Positions 26,846-36,496 of a stretch of DNA of 63,655 nucleotides are shown piece after piece. The translations under genes and the position numbers were made by a program. A model generated the notes under the pieces. The model did not search any database. It was given only the letters and a program-made list of their open reading frames with translations, and was not told the origin of the DNA. Positions within the stretch are counted from its first letter, which is position 1, and every line of letters starts with the position of its first letter. The DNA lies in NCBI GenBank assembly GCA_964354375.1, contig CAYGZQ010000015.1:4809-68463 (forward strand), read 5' to 3'. Origin of the DNA: CAYGZQ01 sp964354375 [NCBI: uncultured Planctomycetota bacterium] (GTDB taxonomy: Bacteria > JAJVIF01 > JAPKYR01).

Positions 26846-28696
26846 TCACATACCCCCTTTCCGTTCAGGATACGCGTTGAACGCTTTTGTCCAGCTCTCA
26901 AGCTGGCTCACACGGTCCTGCCGATTCTGCGCAAATCTGATCGGACGTCCCCGCGCATCCAGAACAATACCCACTACGCCCCCGTATACTTCTCCCTTCA
27001 CGGCGCGACCCTTGCCCTCGCCCATGTCGAGACCTCGCGCCGGAGATATCAACGCCGTCCCCCTCAACGGCAGTCCCTTATCGTCAAGACCGTAGGGAAA
27101 CAGCTTGATCTCACCGAATTTCAGCTCACCCTCGAGCGTCTGCCCGGTCTCCAGCTCGATCTTGAAGCTCATGGCCTTATCGCCCGGACGTCCATCGCCC
27201 CTGGGAGCGAAGCATGTGCCGAGGTAGATGATGCAGTCCTTGTCGAAGACCTCGGTGGCCGCGGTTTCGTGAACCGCCGTAAGCACGCCGAGATGCGGCA
27301 TCATGAAGATCGAATCGACCGCCAGCCTCGTGGATCCCTCCGGCTGGAACGCATCGATCAGCATCATCATCGCCTGGCTTCGCCTCGGAGCGTGGCTCAG
27401 CACTCCCCCGCTTCCCACCAGGAGATCGAGCTCCATCATTTTGATGAGCGTAGCGCCGGTGGCTTCCTGGCTGAATGCGTCCGCAATATCGCGCTGCTGC
27501 TGGATGCCCTTCAGCCCGACAGCTAGCTCCTTGTGCTGTATGAACGCGAGCCTCAAGGCCTCTCTCGCGAGACCCTGCTCGATTATCAGCTCGTCCAGAA
27601 GATGCGGGATGGTGGTCGGGCGGATCATCTTGTTCTTGATCCGGTTCTTCAGGTCCTCCTCCTCGATATCGAAGGAAGCCCACCGCATCACGTTCGCCAT
27701 CCCCGCTTCCGCCATCACGTTCGACACCGAGTAGCTCAAACCCAGATTCGCCGACACCGATCTGTTGTAGATCCCTTTCCCCTCGACACGGAAATACGAG
27801 AAGATGTCCGTCGTCGCTCCCCCGATGTCGACCCCGATGACATTGATGCCTTCCTTCTCCGCGATGGTCCTGATTATCAATCCCACCGCCGCAGGCGTAG
27901 GCATGATCGGCGCCGAGCACCAGTCTATCAGCTTGTTGTAGCCGGGAGCCTGCGCCATGACGTGCTCCTCGAACAGATCCTGTATCTTTTGTCGCGCTTC
28001 CCACGGGTTCTCCTGCTCGAGCGTAGGACGGATGTTCGACGTTATGGTCAGGGCGAATTTCCCGCCCAGGGTCTCCTTGACCTTCTCGCGGGCTTCCACA
28101 TTCCCGGCGAAAATGATCGGGAGCTGGTAGGAGATGCCGAGTCGGGGACGCGGGTCGGCAGCGGAGATCTGCTCGCCCATCTCGATGACCTTGCTCACGT
28201 CGCCGCCGTCCGTTCCGCCGGCAAGAAGGATCATGTCGGGCCTCAGGGTGCGGATCAATTCGATCCTCTCGTGGGGAAGCCTCTTATCGTTGATCGCCAG
28301 CACGTCCATGACGATCGCGCCGGCCCCGAGCGCGGCACGCTCCGCGGACTCGGCGGTCATCTGCTTCACCACGCCGGCCACCATCATCTGCAGACCGCCG
28401 CCCGCTGACGATGTCGAGATGTACACGTCGCAGCCGGTTCCGTCCGGGCGCGACGGATGAATGATCTCCTCCCCCTCCAGGAACGTACGCCCGGAGAGGT
28501 CCTCTATCTCCTGGATGGAGTTCAGAACCCCCTTGGTCACGTCCTCGAACGGCGCCTCCACCGTCGTCGGCGCCTCGCCACGGTATGTCTGGCGATACTC
28601 GTCCCCGATCTTCTCGATAAGAATCGCCTTGGTTGTCGTTGAGCCGCAATCAGTGGCCAGAATGACTTTCAAATCCGGATCATTCTTCTTGAACAT
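26846..28696 (-). CDS. MutL/GlmL-like ASKHA ATPase
   Basis: A protein of 616 residues of the glutamate-mutase MutL family. A first phosphate motif (ILATDCGSTTTKAILIE) lies near residue 12 and a second (GVDIGGATTDIFSYF) at about 295, with adenosine-type Gly-rich turns (LLAGGTDGGD, VGSGGVLSHAPRR), as in a full ASKHA fold. In clostridia MutL accompanies coenzyme-B12 glutamate mutase and is thought to be a chaperone or reactivase, but no GlmE/GlmS or B12-binding protein is encoded here. The start follows the upstream stop immediately (TAGATG) and the end overlaps or abuts the next gene, so it is an integral operon member. Confidence 0.85.
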   Translation of the reverse strand: MFKKNDPDLKVILATDCGSTTTKAILIEKIGDEYRQTYRGEAPTTVEAPFEDVTKGVLNSIQEIEDLSGRTFLEGEEIIHPSRPDGTGCDVYISTSSAGGGLQMMVAGVVKQMTAESAERAALGAGAIVMDVLAINDKRLPHERIELIRTLRPDMILLAGGTDGGDVSKVIEMGEQISAADPRPRLGISYQLPIIFAGNVEAREKVKETLGGKFALTITSNIRPTLEQENPWEARQKIQDLFEEHVMAQAPGYNKLIDWCSAPIMPTPAAVGLIIRTIAEKEGINVIGVDIGGATTDIFSYFRVEGKGIYNRSVSANLGLSYSVSNVMAEAGMANVMRWASFDIEEEDLKNRIKNKMIRPTTIPHLLDELIIEQGLAREALRLAFIQHKELAVGLKGIQQQRDIADAFSQEATGATLIKMMELDLLVGSGGVLSHAPRRSQAMMMLIDAFQPEGSTRLAVDSIFMMPHLGVLTAVHETAATEVFDKDCIIYLGTCFAPRGDGRPGDKAMSFKIELETGQTLEGELKFGEIKLFPYGLDDKGLPLRGTALISPARGLDMGEGKGRAVKGEVYGGVVGIVLDARGRPIRFAQNRQDRVSQLESWTKAFNAYPERKGGM

Positions 28697-29104
28697 CTAA
28701 CTGCTTTCCTCTCCAGGGCGCCCGTCCAGAAGCGCCTCCAGATACTCGACCAGCTTGTCTATCGAGCATCGCTTTTCCAGTGTGCGGACAAGACGCTCGT
28801 GAGTGTAACTCCGCCCGAGAAACCGCTTGAGAAACACTTCAACCGGACCCGTCGTCAGGACTATCTCGCCCATCTGCATGAAATTCGCTCCGAGAACGTT
28901 CAGAGGCTTGTTGAAGAGCAGAAACGGGATAGCCGCAGCCGTCAGCCCCCGCCTGTGTATGTTGTGCGCAATGTCCTTCAGAAGCTTCTCCTCGTCCTCC
29001 TCCAGCTTCGCCTCGTATTCGTCCCCGATCGCAAACGCGTGCCTTACCCTGCCCCGCAAGCTTCCCTGCTCCGCACCTGCTTTCTTGTCGTCATCCTCAG
29101 TCAT
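28697..29104 (-). CDS. Small operon protein of unknown function
   Basis: A protein of 135 residues. The N-terminal 50 residues are charged (YEAKLEEDEEKLLKDIAHNI); the middle has moderately hydrophobic segments (LTAAAIPFLLFNKPLNVLGA, FMQMGEIVLTTGPVEVFL) that could lie on a membrane; the end is helical. I recognise no family. The ATG shares one base with the preceding stop (TGATG) and the stop touches the MutL-like start, so it is translated with the ATPase and is probably its partner. Confidence 0.6.
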   Translation of the reverse strand: MTEDDDKKAGAEQGSLRGRVRHAFAIGDEYEAKLEEDEEKLLKDIAHNIHRRGLTAAAIPFLLFNKPLNVLGANFMQMGEIVLTTGPVEVFLKRFLGRSYTHERLVRTLEKRCSIDKLVEYLEALLDGRPGEESS

Positions 29105-29628
29105 CAGTCTTCACTCGAACCTTCCCCTCCCGAAACGCCCGGCTCCGATTCACCGACCTTCTCCTTCTCTGCCTCCTCCCTTGTTATGTGTTTCTCAAGG
29201 AACCTCAGGACCGCCTCGCGGTTCCCGGGAGTGAACCTTATGAAACTCCCTCGAAACGGATCGAGCCCGCTCGGACGCCTGAATGTCGACAAGTGCACCC
29301 CCATCTCGTGGGGATAGAAATTTCGAAACTGGTCCCAGGCTCGAAACGTTCTCACGCCCAGGAAGACGATCTCGATTCCGCTCCGATCCACCCGGTATCG
29401 GGTCGGAAAAATGAACGGAGCCATCGACACGACCAGAAACAGAAGAGCCAGAAGGACCATGCCCGGCCAGAAGGTCCATATCCAGACCCCTGCGCAGGTC
29501 GCGAAAATGATCGCTCCCAGGAGGATCGAGCGTCCCAGGTTCTCCGTAAGCGGATGCACCCGCCAACCGATCTCCTCGGGTGCTTCCTCGCTTTCCGAAG
29601 GATTATCCGGGACCATGGCCGGTGTCAC
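29104..29628 (-). CDS. Membrane protein with PH-like domain, first gene of the MutL operon
   Basis: A protein of up to 174 residues; the start may be GTG 29628 or ATG 29616. Two closely spaced membrane helices (ILLGAIIFATCAGVWIW, MVLLALLFLVVSMAPFIF) are followed by a cytoplasmic domain with the beta-rich pattern of bacterial PH/YcxB-like proteins (YRVDRSGIEIVFLGVRTF, FIRFTPGNREAVLRFLE). The C-terminal 25 residues are acidic. It heads the eight-gene operon. Confidence 0.6.
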   Translation of the reverse strand: MTPAMVPDNPSESEEAPEEIGWRVHPLTENLGRSILLGAIIFATCAGVWIWTFWPGMVLLALLFLVVSMAPFIFPTRYRVDRSGIEIVFLGVRTFRAWDQFRNFYPHEMGVHLSTFRRPSGLDPFRGSFIRFTPGNREAVLRFLEKHITREEAEKEKVGESEPGVSGGEGSSED

Positions 29629-29849
29629 CAGACAAATAAAGCACCATCTTTCACTGGCCGGGGCCGTGAAAACCCGGCAAACTTATCACAATTGACTTAG
29701 CCCGGCAAGTACTCAAGGGGCACGGTCAACAGAGCGCCGCAGACACGAGCTGGCCGCGATTCTGCATGGACCGCCGAGAGCGATCCGAGGCCTCTGCCGC
29801 ATTACTTGAGAGAAGGGACCTCCGAAAATCCCCGGGACGATTCCGGGCG

Positions 29850-32804
29850 TTACTCGAGCTTGGTGACCCTCAGCCCCAACCCGGCCGCCGCGCAGTACGA
29901 ATAGCCATCCATGAAGGCTATGTCGAATCCGCCCTGACCGGGATTCGTCGAGTAGACCACGTGCGCATCCGGAACCGGATCGACATCCAAAACACGCAGC
30001 CTTGAATAGTTGCAGTCGGCGACATAGGCCAGTCCGTTCTGGTACGCGACGCCGCTGTACCAGCTACCGGCTGTGACGACGCAGTTCACCGCCTGGGCGG
30101 AGGAAATCGGATCGACATCGTAAATCTGCAGCCCGTTCCATCCATCACATACGTATGCGTACCCATCACAGACCGCGACTCCCCTGCATTCTGCATCCGT
30201 GGGGAAGAATGCCTGAAGGAAGGGCGCCTCCGGCGTATTGACATCGACAATGGCAAAGCCGCTTTGGCCGGCCCCGATGAAGGCGTATCCCCCCATCACC
30301 GCGACATCGTATCCCGCGCCGGGGAGACCGACGGTGCCGACCGACTGAGCTGTCTCGAGGGGATCGATGTCGGCGACCTCCATGATGCCGAAGTCGAGGT
30401 CCACCAGGCAGGCGTAGCCGTCGGATACGGCGATATCCCAGCCTTCAGATATATCGACGGTTTTGCAGATATAAGCCGATTCAACCGGGTCGATATCGAC
30501 TATCTGAAGGTCACCGTTCGTTCCTCCGCAGACATACGCGAATCCGCCCGATATCGCGACGCCCTGGCCCCGCGGCATATCGACGGAGGCGACCGTGTAA
30601 GCGGTCTCGATCGGATCAACATCGATTATCTGCAGGCCGGAGTAGCCATCGGGCACGAACGCGCATCCGCCCTCAGCAGCAACGTGATAGATCTCCCCGA
30701 CGGAGTCAACGAACCCGACCACATAGGCGTCTTCCGGGGGATCGATATCCACTATCTGAAGCCCGCCGGAGACATCCGCCACGCAGGCATACTCTCCGGA
30801 CAGCGCGACATCGCAGGCCTCTCCAAGGGTCTCGACGCTCTTCACTATGGTTGCCGTCTCGATGTTGTTGATGTCGATCACCTGCAGACCACGCACGCCG
30901 CTCGCGAGGAACGCGTACCCTCCCGCCTGTACAATGCCGCGATGGAAGCCGGGAGTGTCGATCGCGCATACCACGTGGGCTTCTTCAACCGGATCGACAT
31001 CTATCACGTGGGCATCCTGCATATTCCATTTTCCGTCGGCGACAATGGCGAAGCCGCTCGAGACGGTGAGATCGACCGCCTCACCGGGAGTCGCCACGGT
31101 CGAGACGATTGAGGCGGAATCGACGGGATCTATGTCGACGATGGCCAAGCCCAGATCGGTATCGGCTACAAATACGTATCCGCCGTCGATCTCCACGCCC
31201 TGAGCGCTCACGAATCCCTCAACGGTTTTCACAAGCTGGGGCGCCTCGACAGGATCAATGTCGATGATATCCAAGCCGGCGCTACCCTCGGCCACAAAGG
31301 CATATCCGCCCGAGAGCCGGATGTCCAGCCTTCCCTCCAACGAGGTTGCCAATCCGGGCAGGTCAATCTCAGCCAGGACATGGGTCTCCGCGGGAGGCCC
31401 AATGTCGAGGACCGTGAAAACGTTGTGATCCGAGATCTTGGACGACGTGACGTACGCATAGCCGTCCGATACCTCGATGCTCCTTGCGAAGCCCTCGATA
31501 TCCACTCGCCCGATCCATTGAGGGTTCGAGGGATCCGATACATCAAAGATGTGCATTCCATAGAATCCGCTCGCGGTGATTACACAGTTTCCGTCGAGGG
31601 CGACATCGTAAGGGGGGAAGTTGATCCAGGGCGGCGTGGCGTCAGACCAGAGTGTCGGCTTAACCTCCAGTGTAATCACCTGATAGGCAGTCAGATCAAG
31701 CCACGGCTTCGACGGATCATTTTCCTCGGCTTCCTTTGAGACAAGGCACCTGTAGTTCCCGGCACTCGCGAGCTTAGCGTTTTCGATAACGGCCTCATAG
31801 CGCGTGAATCCGTCACCGTCTTCGACCCATGAGGCTTCGGTCGGCGCCTCAAACAATTCCGGGCATTCTATCACCGGAACATGCTCATCATCCTTCCCCT
31901 GCCAGTCATAAATGTCGATCGTGAGTTTCGTCGATCCTCCCTGGGCGTTCAAGCCTCCATCGATCGGAGTCTCGGTAACCTCGATTCTCCAGGGCTCCGC
32001 GCAGTTGGCGTCGGGACCGAAATCCGTCATCGGGTCCTCCACCGGGAAATTGACGGCCTTCTCCCAGCTCGCGTCGACTGCGTACCCGAACACAAACTCG
32101 CCGTCCGGCATATCGATCTCGTACGTGACCTCCACCTTGTCGCCCGCGTAGAACGCATTCCGGACGTTCGATGGATCGTCCGTAATGTGACGCCTGAAGC
32201 CGTTCAGCAGCGCATTCGGGACAGTCGGGGTCGACATTTTCCCGTGAGTGTATCCCTGCAGGCCTCCCGGACCCGACCCCTCGGTCGTGCCGTTGTACAA
32301 CGTGGTGTACCCGTCCGCGTTGACAAGCTCTCCGTCGCCCAGTACCCGATCCGAGAACGTCAGCCCCGATCCGGGAAACAGATGGCTCCCATTGAAGATC
32401 ACGATTCCCCGCACGTCGAAGCCGGTGAGGTTCGAGCCCGTGAACGGATGGGTGAGCGCAACGCCCACATAGAGAGTGCCGTTCCCGGAGGGCGTGACGC
32501 TCGTGATCTTCAGACACTTCGTGCAGGGACCGTTCTCGAGCCATGTGAGGACATTCCAGTGGTCCGACGGCTGCCTTTCAGGAACGACATCGGCGCTGAA
32601 ATTCTCCGGATCGATGCTGATTCTGTAGAAACCCCAGAGAAAGTGCCCCGAACCGCTCCCCATCGCGACGCGGTCTTTCTGAGCATCCGGACCATTGACC
32701 ACCAATGGCGAGACGGGTGTCGATCCCCCGGAGCAACTGAGAACCACAATCAAGGTCAGGGCAAGTGACGCTACCCATGAAGTGGGATTTGAACCTGAGC
32801 GCAT
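29850..32804 (-). CDS. Lipoprotein: shared N-terminal module plus LVIVD propeller repeats
   Basis: A protein of 984 residues from the ATG at 32804, which follows GGAGGT by six bases. Lipid Cys24 (VVLSCSGG). Residues about 50-300: the shared module (FLWGFYRISIDPE, CTKC, LTHPF, GFDVRGI, NADGYTTLYN, FGYAVDASW). A second domain at about 300-395 is shared with the 847-residue paralogue (IDIYDWQGKD, PWLDLTAY). Then about a dozen LVIVD-type units of roughly 45 residues run to the end (GYAFVAEGSAGLDIIDIDPV and variants), forming one or two beta-propellers. Surface-exposed adhesion or binding is a guess. A TAAAAT -10 lies near 32840. Confidence 0.8.
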   Translation of the reverse strand: MRSGSNPTSWVASLALTLIVVLSCSGGSTPVSPLVVNGPDAQKDRVAMGSGSGHFLWGFYRISIDPENFSADVVPERQPSDHWNVLTWLENGPCTKCLKITSVTPSGNGTLYVGVALTHPFTGSNLTGFDVRGIVIFNGSHLFPGSGLTFSDRVLGDGELVNADGYTTLYNGTTEGSGPGGLQGYTHGKMSTPTVPNALLNGFRRHITDDPSNVRNAFYAGDKVEVTYEIDMPDGEFVFGYAVDASWEKAVNFPVEDPMTDFGPDANCAEPWRIEVTETPIDGGLNAQGGSTKLTIDIYDWQGKDDEHVPVIECPELFEAPTEASWVEDGDGFTRYEAVIENAKLASAGNYRCLVSKEAEENDPSKPWLDLTAYQVITLEVKPTLWSDATPPWINFPPYDVALDGNCVITASGFYGMHIFDVSDPSNPQWIGRVDIEGFARSIEVSDGYAYVTSSKISDHNVFTVLDIGPPAETHVLAEIDLPGLATSLEGRLDIRLSGGYAFVAEGSAGLDIIDIDPVEAPQLVKTVEGFVSAQGVEIDGGYVFVADTDLGLAIVDIDPVDSASIVSTVATPGEAVDLTVSSGFAIVADGKWNMQDAHVIDVDPVEEAHVVCAIDTPGFHRGIVQAGGYAFLASGVRGLQVIDINNIETATIVKSVETLGEACDVALSGEYACVADVSGGLQIVDIDPPEDAYVVGFVDSVGEIYHVAAEGGCAFVPDGYSGLQIIDVDPIETAYTVASVDMPRGQGVAISGGFAYVCGGTNGDLQIVDIDPVESAYICKTVDISEGWDIAVSDGYACLVDLDFGIMEVADIDPLETAQSVGTVGLPGAGYDVAVMGGYAFIGAGQSGFAIVDVNTPEAPFLQAFFPTDAECRGVAVCDGYAYVCDGWNGLQIYDVDPISSAQAVNCVVTAGSWYSGVAYQNGLAYVADCNYSRLRVLDVDPVPDAHVVYSTNPGQGGFDIAFMDGYSYCAAAGLGLRVTKLE

Positions 32805-33088
32805 TTCGTTACCTCCCCATTCTCCCTGCACGCGTTTATTTTACTCCATATCCTGCGCGATCAGAAGCCACCCGTCCGTCAGCCAGGCGCTCCACCGAAT
32901 CCCGTCCCCGTTCGCCAGGGGAATGCAGCAGCCGTCCTCTGTTTAAGAAGACAAGATATCCACCTGCGGGTTCAAATCGCCGGAATCGGTATTCCACTCC
33001 AACTGTCACTCGTCCCGTAATCAAAGATGGACAATGCCCGGAGGATTTATAATACTACGCCGGGTCGAGCGACCGGCTCGTTTGGAAT

Positions 33089-34462
33089 ATGCGCGTTCCT
33101 CCGCAAATCGCCCTTGCCTTAAGGCTCTCCGTTTTCGAAGGCGCCGTGTTCGGCATTTACTGGAACGTCGTCGCCGGCGTCATCATCAACGGCCTCGCGC
33201 TCGCGCTCGGAGCCCAGCCCTTACATTTCGCGATACTCAACGGTGTCCCGCTGCTGTGCCAGGTATTCACCCTTCCCGCCGCGATCCTCATACAGTCGCA
33301 CGACATCCGCAAGCCCTTCACTCTTATCTGCGAAGGGATCGCCCGGACCGTCTGGCTTCTCGTGCCGCTACTGGTCTTTTTCGCGCCCGGAAGCTCGGCC
33401 CGCATCTGGTTCGTGCTAGCGATAGCCGCGTTCAGCCACGCGATCCACGCCGGGGGCGCCATCGGCTGGACGAGCTGGATCAGCGACCTGATCCCCGAGC
33501 AGATTCGAGGCTTTTACTTCGGCGCGCGCAACGCGATTATCGGCCTTGTCGCGACCATCGGCCTCACTGTCGCGAGCTCGTACGCCGATCGCGCAAAGGA
33601 GACATACGGACAGGGTCCCGGCTACCTTCGCGCGCTTCTCATTCTTGTCGGTATCTCCGTCATTTTCGCCGCGGCAAGCTGGCTGGGCCTTTTGTTCCAG
33701 CCGGTGAGAAAGATGAGAAACCTGGAGGACACGGGCTGGAAAGCGATCTGGCAGACCCTGACCACACCGAACGGCCGAAAGATCGCCTTAGCATGGGTGT
33801 CTTTCGCGTACGCGACAGGCATCACGACCGGGATTTTCATGCCCTATTTCCTGGAGAGAGCCCGGATGACCCTGATGGCGGTGACGATCTACGTCTGGGT
33901 CGCTCTGGCGGTCTCGACATTCTTCTCGCCCATATGGGGAAGGCTCTCGGACCGGATCGGATATCGAAACGTCATGGTGATCGGATGGCTCGGAGTTTTC
34001 TGGCAACCTCTGCTGTTCGTCTTCACTACCGACACCACCCCCAGGGTTTTCGATCTCATGCCGTGGACCGTGCTTGCCGACGCGATCGCCGGAGGAGCTT
34101 TCTGGCCCGCCTGGTACCTTCCTCAGACCAACCTCCTTATCGCGCAGGCCCCGAGCCAGAAACGCGCCGGCCTGTTTGCCGCCGTGGCCGCCCTCACCGG
34201 TCTCACCGGCTTCCTCGGCGCTGCAACAGGAGGCCTGATCGCCAACGCGATCGGCGAGGGTCACACCATCCAGATGGGGATCATGGCACTAGATGACCTG
34301 AAATTGCCTATGCTGCTGGGCTCGGGTCTTCGCCTGGCAACGGGCTGCCTGATCTTCCTGATACGCGAGCCTGAGCGCGGGGCCGAACCTGTCACGGGCC
34401 CCGAGGCTTTCATCACCGTCTGGAGCATGCTTATCGGCAAACCCTACCGGCCCGAGAGGTAG
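33089..34462 (+). CDS. MFS transporter
   Basis: A protein of 457 residues with about 12 membrane helices. The loop IPEQIRGFYFGARNA after helix 4 and WGRLSDRIGYRN between helices 8 and 9 are typical of the major facilitator superfamily (the second is a motif A copy). No substrate-specific motif is recognised. TATAAT lies at 33048-33053. It stands alone between a leftward lipoprotein gene and a leftward HAD gene, so it is monocistronic. Confidence 0.85.
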   Translation: MRVPPQIALALRLSVFEGAVFGIYWNVVAGVIINGLALALGAQPLHFAILNGVPLLCQVFTLPAAILIQSHDIRKPFTLICEGIARTVWLLVPLLVFFAPGSSARIWFVLAIAAFSHAIHAGGAIGWTSWISDLIPEQIRGFYFGARNAIIGLVATIGLTVASSYADRAKETYGQGPGYLRALLILVGISVIFAAASWLGLLFQPVRKMRNLEDTGWKAIWQTLTTPNGRKIALAWVSFAYATGITTGIFMPYFLERARMTLMAVTIYVWVALAVSTFFSPIWGRLSDRIGYRNVMVIGWLGVFWQPLLFVFTTDTTPRVFDLMPWTVLADAIAGGAFWPAWYLPQTNLLIAQAPSQKRAGLFAAVAALTGLTGFLGAATGGLIANAIGEGHTIQMGIMALDDLKLPMLLGSGLRLATGCLIFLIREPERGAEPVTGPEAFITVWSMLIGKPYRPER

Positions 34463-34504
34463 AACCGGCATCGAAAGCGCAAACCTACCGCCGGCAGGAT
34501 CGCC

Positions 34505-35101
34505 TTACCCTTCTCCCATCCAGCTTTCCAGAACCCCCCTCAGCTCGCTAAGCGAGGCTATCCTCACATCTTCCCCCGGACTGAGATGCCTGAATTCATC
34601 GGTCTCCACGAAAACGGTCCTGCAGCCCGCGGCTTTCCCGGCCTCGATGTCGAACCTGAAATCTCCCACCATCACGCAGGCCTGGGGCGGGACCCCCAGC
34701 TTCCTCGCAGCCTCGAATATGCATGCGGGGTGGGGCTTCGGGGGCGCATCCTCCCGCGCGATCACGACCCCGAAGTCGACGCCCAGGTTTTCCTGAATCA
34801 GGTCGACAACATCGCGGGCGTTCCTTGTTATCACGCCCCTCTTCAAATTCCGCTCCTCAAGCCACGCGAACAGGTCGGGCACGGAAGGGTCCAGCTTTGC
34901 CCTTCCGGCCGCCTCGAGCTCCCTCTCCAGAAGCAACTCGGATTTCCGCGCTCTCTCGCCTTCGGGCAGAGCCTCGAGGCCCTCGATGATGAAGACCTTC
35001 GCGTCTCCGAAAAGCTCCTTCTTGATGGCGGCAAGATCAAGCGGCGAGTTCACCAGGACGCCGTCGAGATCGAAAAGCACTGCGAGTATGGGAAACGCCA
35101 T
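34505..35101 (-). CDS. HAD-family phosphatase (PpaX/Gph-like)
   Basis: A protein of 198 residues. HAD motif I FDLDGVLVNS at residue 10, motif II threonine in RGVITRN, Lys in PPKPHP and motif IV VMVGDFRFDIEAG are all present. The helical cap sits after motif I, as in subclass I (phosphoglycolate phosphatase or pyrophosphatase PpaX type). The substrate is not predictable. It ends 40 bases after the convergent MFS gene. No clear ribosome-binding site is seen. Confidence 0.85.
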   Translation of the reverse strand: MAFPILAVLFDLDGVLVNSPLDLAAIKKELFGDAKVFIIEGLEALPEGERARKSELLLERELEAAGRAKLDPSVPDLFAWLEERNLKRGVITRNARDVVDLIQENLGVDFGVVIAREDAPPKPHPACIFEAARKLGVPPQACVMVGDFRFDIEAGKAAGCRTVFVETDEFRHLSPGEDVRIASLSELRGVLESWMGEG

Positions 35102-35158
35102 GAGGGATCGATTCCGTTGCCGGGTTTAGTTTATATATCGATGCATAATACGATGAAG

Positions 35159-36457
35159 CTATTCATACCGCTCGAGACTCATCACTCCGCCCTGCAGGTA
35201 GTTGCGGCTCTCGATCCAGTCGAATCCCACGTTGAGCTCCTTCGATACGAACACCCCGTACCATCCGCTCACTTCCAGCACCCTGTCGATCCGCGTGCTG
35301 GCGACAACCTGCCCGTCGATGTAGAAGGCAATCTCGTATCGATGCTCCAGCCCGTCGTCCCGGATCGTGCTGTAGTCGCCCTGCACCATGAGAGTGTGCG
35401 TGTCGCCGTTAAGAAGTTCCGAGACGGTCCAGGGGACGAGTTGTACCACCTGTCCGGCTTTCTCCTCGATCGCCAGGAACTGGCCGCCGCGCGTGACGAG
35501 AAACGCGAAGTAATTATCTGCGTCCCGGTATCCATAAACCAGGCCGTACCCGGCGGTCTCGTCGCCTCCCAGGAACGTCACATTGCCCTCGAGGGAAAAA
35601 TCGAACCCGATCGGGCCAAGCCCGGTGTTCGTCACCGTGAACGGGTAGCCCGTCATGCTGTCCAGGACGTACATCCCGCCCTGGATTTTCGAGTCGTCCC
35701 CTGACGGCCAGCCCATCCTGTTGTCGTCGAACTCCTCGCGGATATCCACATCGCCGACACTGCTCTCCGTGTCCCCCACTGCCTGACCTTCGTCGGGTTT
35801 GTATTCGCCCCAGCCCAGGGCAGGGTCGATCGCACCCGACTCATTGCCGGCCACGCGGAAGGTCTGGATCACCTGGTTGAGATTGTCCTTCAGCTCATCG
35901 GTCAGCACACTCGACAGGGCTGTCTCGACAAGCATGTATGCGCGCGACCGGCTCGCGGTCAAGTAGTAGGTGATCCTAATCTCGTCCGCCCAGATCTCCA
36001 CCGGCACGCGGCGCCTGTAGACGTACGTGTGGCTCTCACCCAGGTATGTCTCCTCCAGGAAGAACGTGCCCGAGGCCCGCTCGCTCTCGAAATCATTGAC
36101 CACGGTCTGCAGCGCATCCTCGCTCGTGGCGTATGCGTCTCCTCCCGCAGGCCGGTGCGGATGCACGAGCACAGCGATGTTCGACACGTACCTGGGGCTG
36201 CCGTTGACGTGAGCCAGGACCTTGTAGGAATCGCGCTCCGCCTGCGTCATCAGATCCTGGTTTATCAAATCGATCGATCCGTCCTGTATTTCCAGCATCT
36301 TGCCCACGTCGGTCTCAAGCACCCAGTAGTCCGGGTAGCTGAACTCGAATCCGGAGCGGTCATCGACGTACGGCACCAGCTCGCCCGGAGCGGAGCTGTC
36401 CCATTGGTACCCCGCCCCCGCGAGCATGATCATCAAAGCCAGTATTTTTGTAGTCAT
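35159..36457 (-). CDS. Secreted two-domain protein (PsbP/DcrB-like plus LamG-like)
   Basis: A protein of 432 residues with a short N-terminal hydrophobic segment (ILALMIMLAGAG). Residues about 28-200 resemble the PsbP/DcrB-like fold (SGFEFSYPDYWVLE, then VLVHPHRPAG, RAYMLVETALSS). Residues about 235-425 have the pattern of a concanavalin/LamG-like beta sandwich (FDDNRMGWPSGDD, YGLVYGYRDADNYFAFLV, GWYGVFVSKELNVGFDWIE). It is likely a periplasmic or surface binding protein. A GGAGGGGG site and an upstream TATATTAT box are present. Confidence 0.6.
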   Translation of the reverse strand: MTTKILALMIMLAGAGYQWDSSAPGELVPYVDDRSGFEFSYPDYWVLETDVGKMLEIQDGSIDLINQDLMTQAERDSYKVLAHVNGSPRYVSNIAVLVHPHRPAGGDAYATSEDALQTVVNDFESERASGTFFLEETYLGESHTYVYRRRVPVEIWADEIRITYYLTASRSRAYMLVETALSSVLTDELKDNLNQVIQTFRVAGNESGAIDPALGWGEYKPDEGQAVGDTESSVGDVDIREEFDDNRMGWPSGDDSKIQGGMYVLDSMTGYPFTVTNTGLGPIGFDFSLEGNVTFLGGDETAGYGLVYGYRDADNYFAFLVTRGGQFLAIEEKAGQVVQLVPWTVSELLNGDTHTLMVQGDYSTIRDDGLEHRYEIAFYIDGQVVASTRIDRVLEVSGWYGVFVSKELNVGFDWIESRNYLQGGVMSLERYE

Positions 36458-36496
36458 AACCTTAATTCCCCCTCCGGGCGGATAATATATGCCCTC

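Noticed and set aside
19051-29628. Operon as a B12-dependent glutamate mutase locus because of the MutL-like protein
   Set aside because: No GlmE, GlmS or cobalamin-binding motif (DxHxxG) is encoded; all partners are membrane or envelope proteins.
33034-34296. Reading frame overlapping the MFS gene in another frame
   Set aside because: Translation is Arg/Pro-rich low complexity, while the 33089 frame gives 12 membrane helices.
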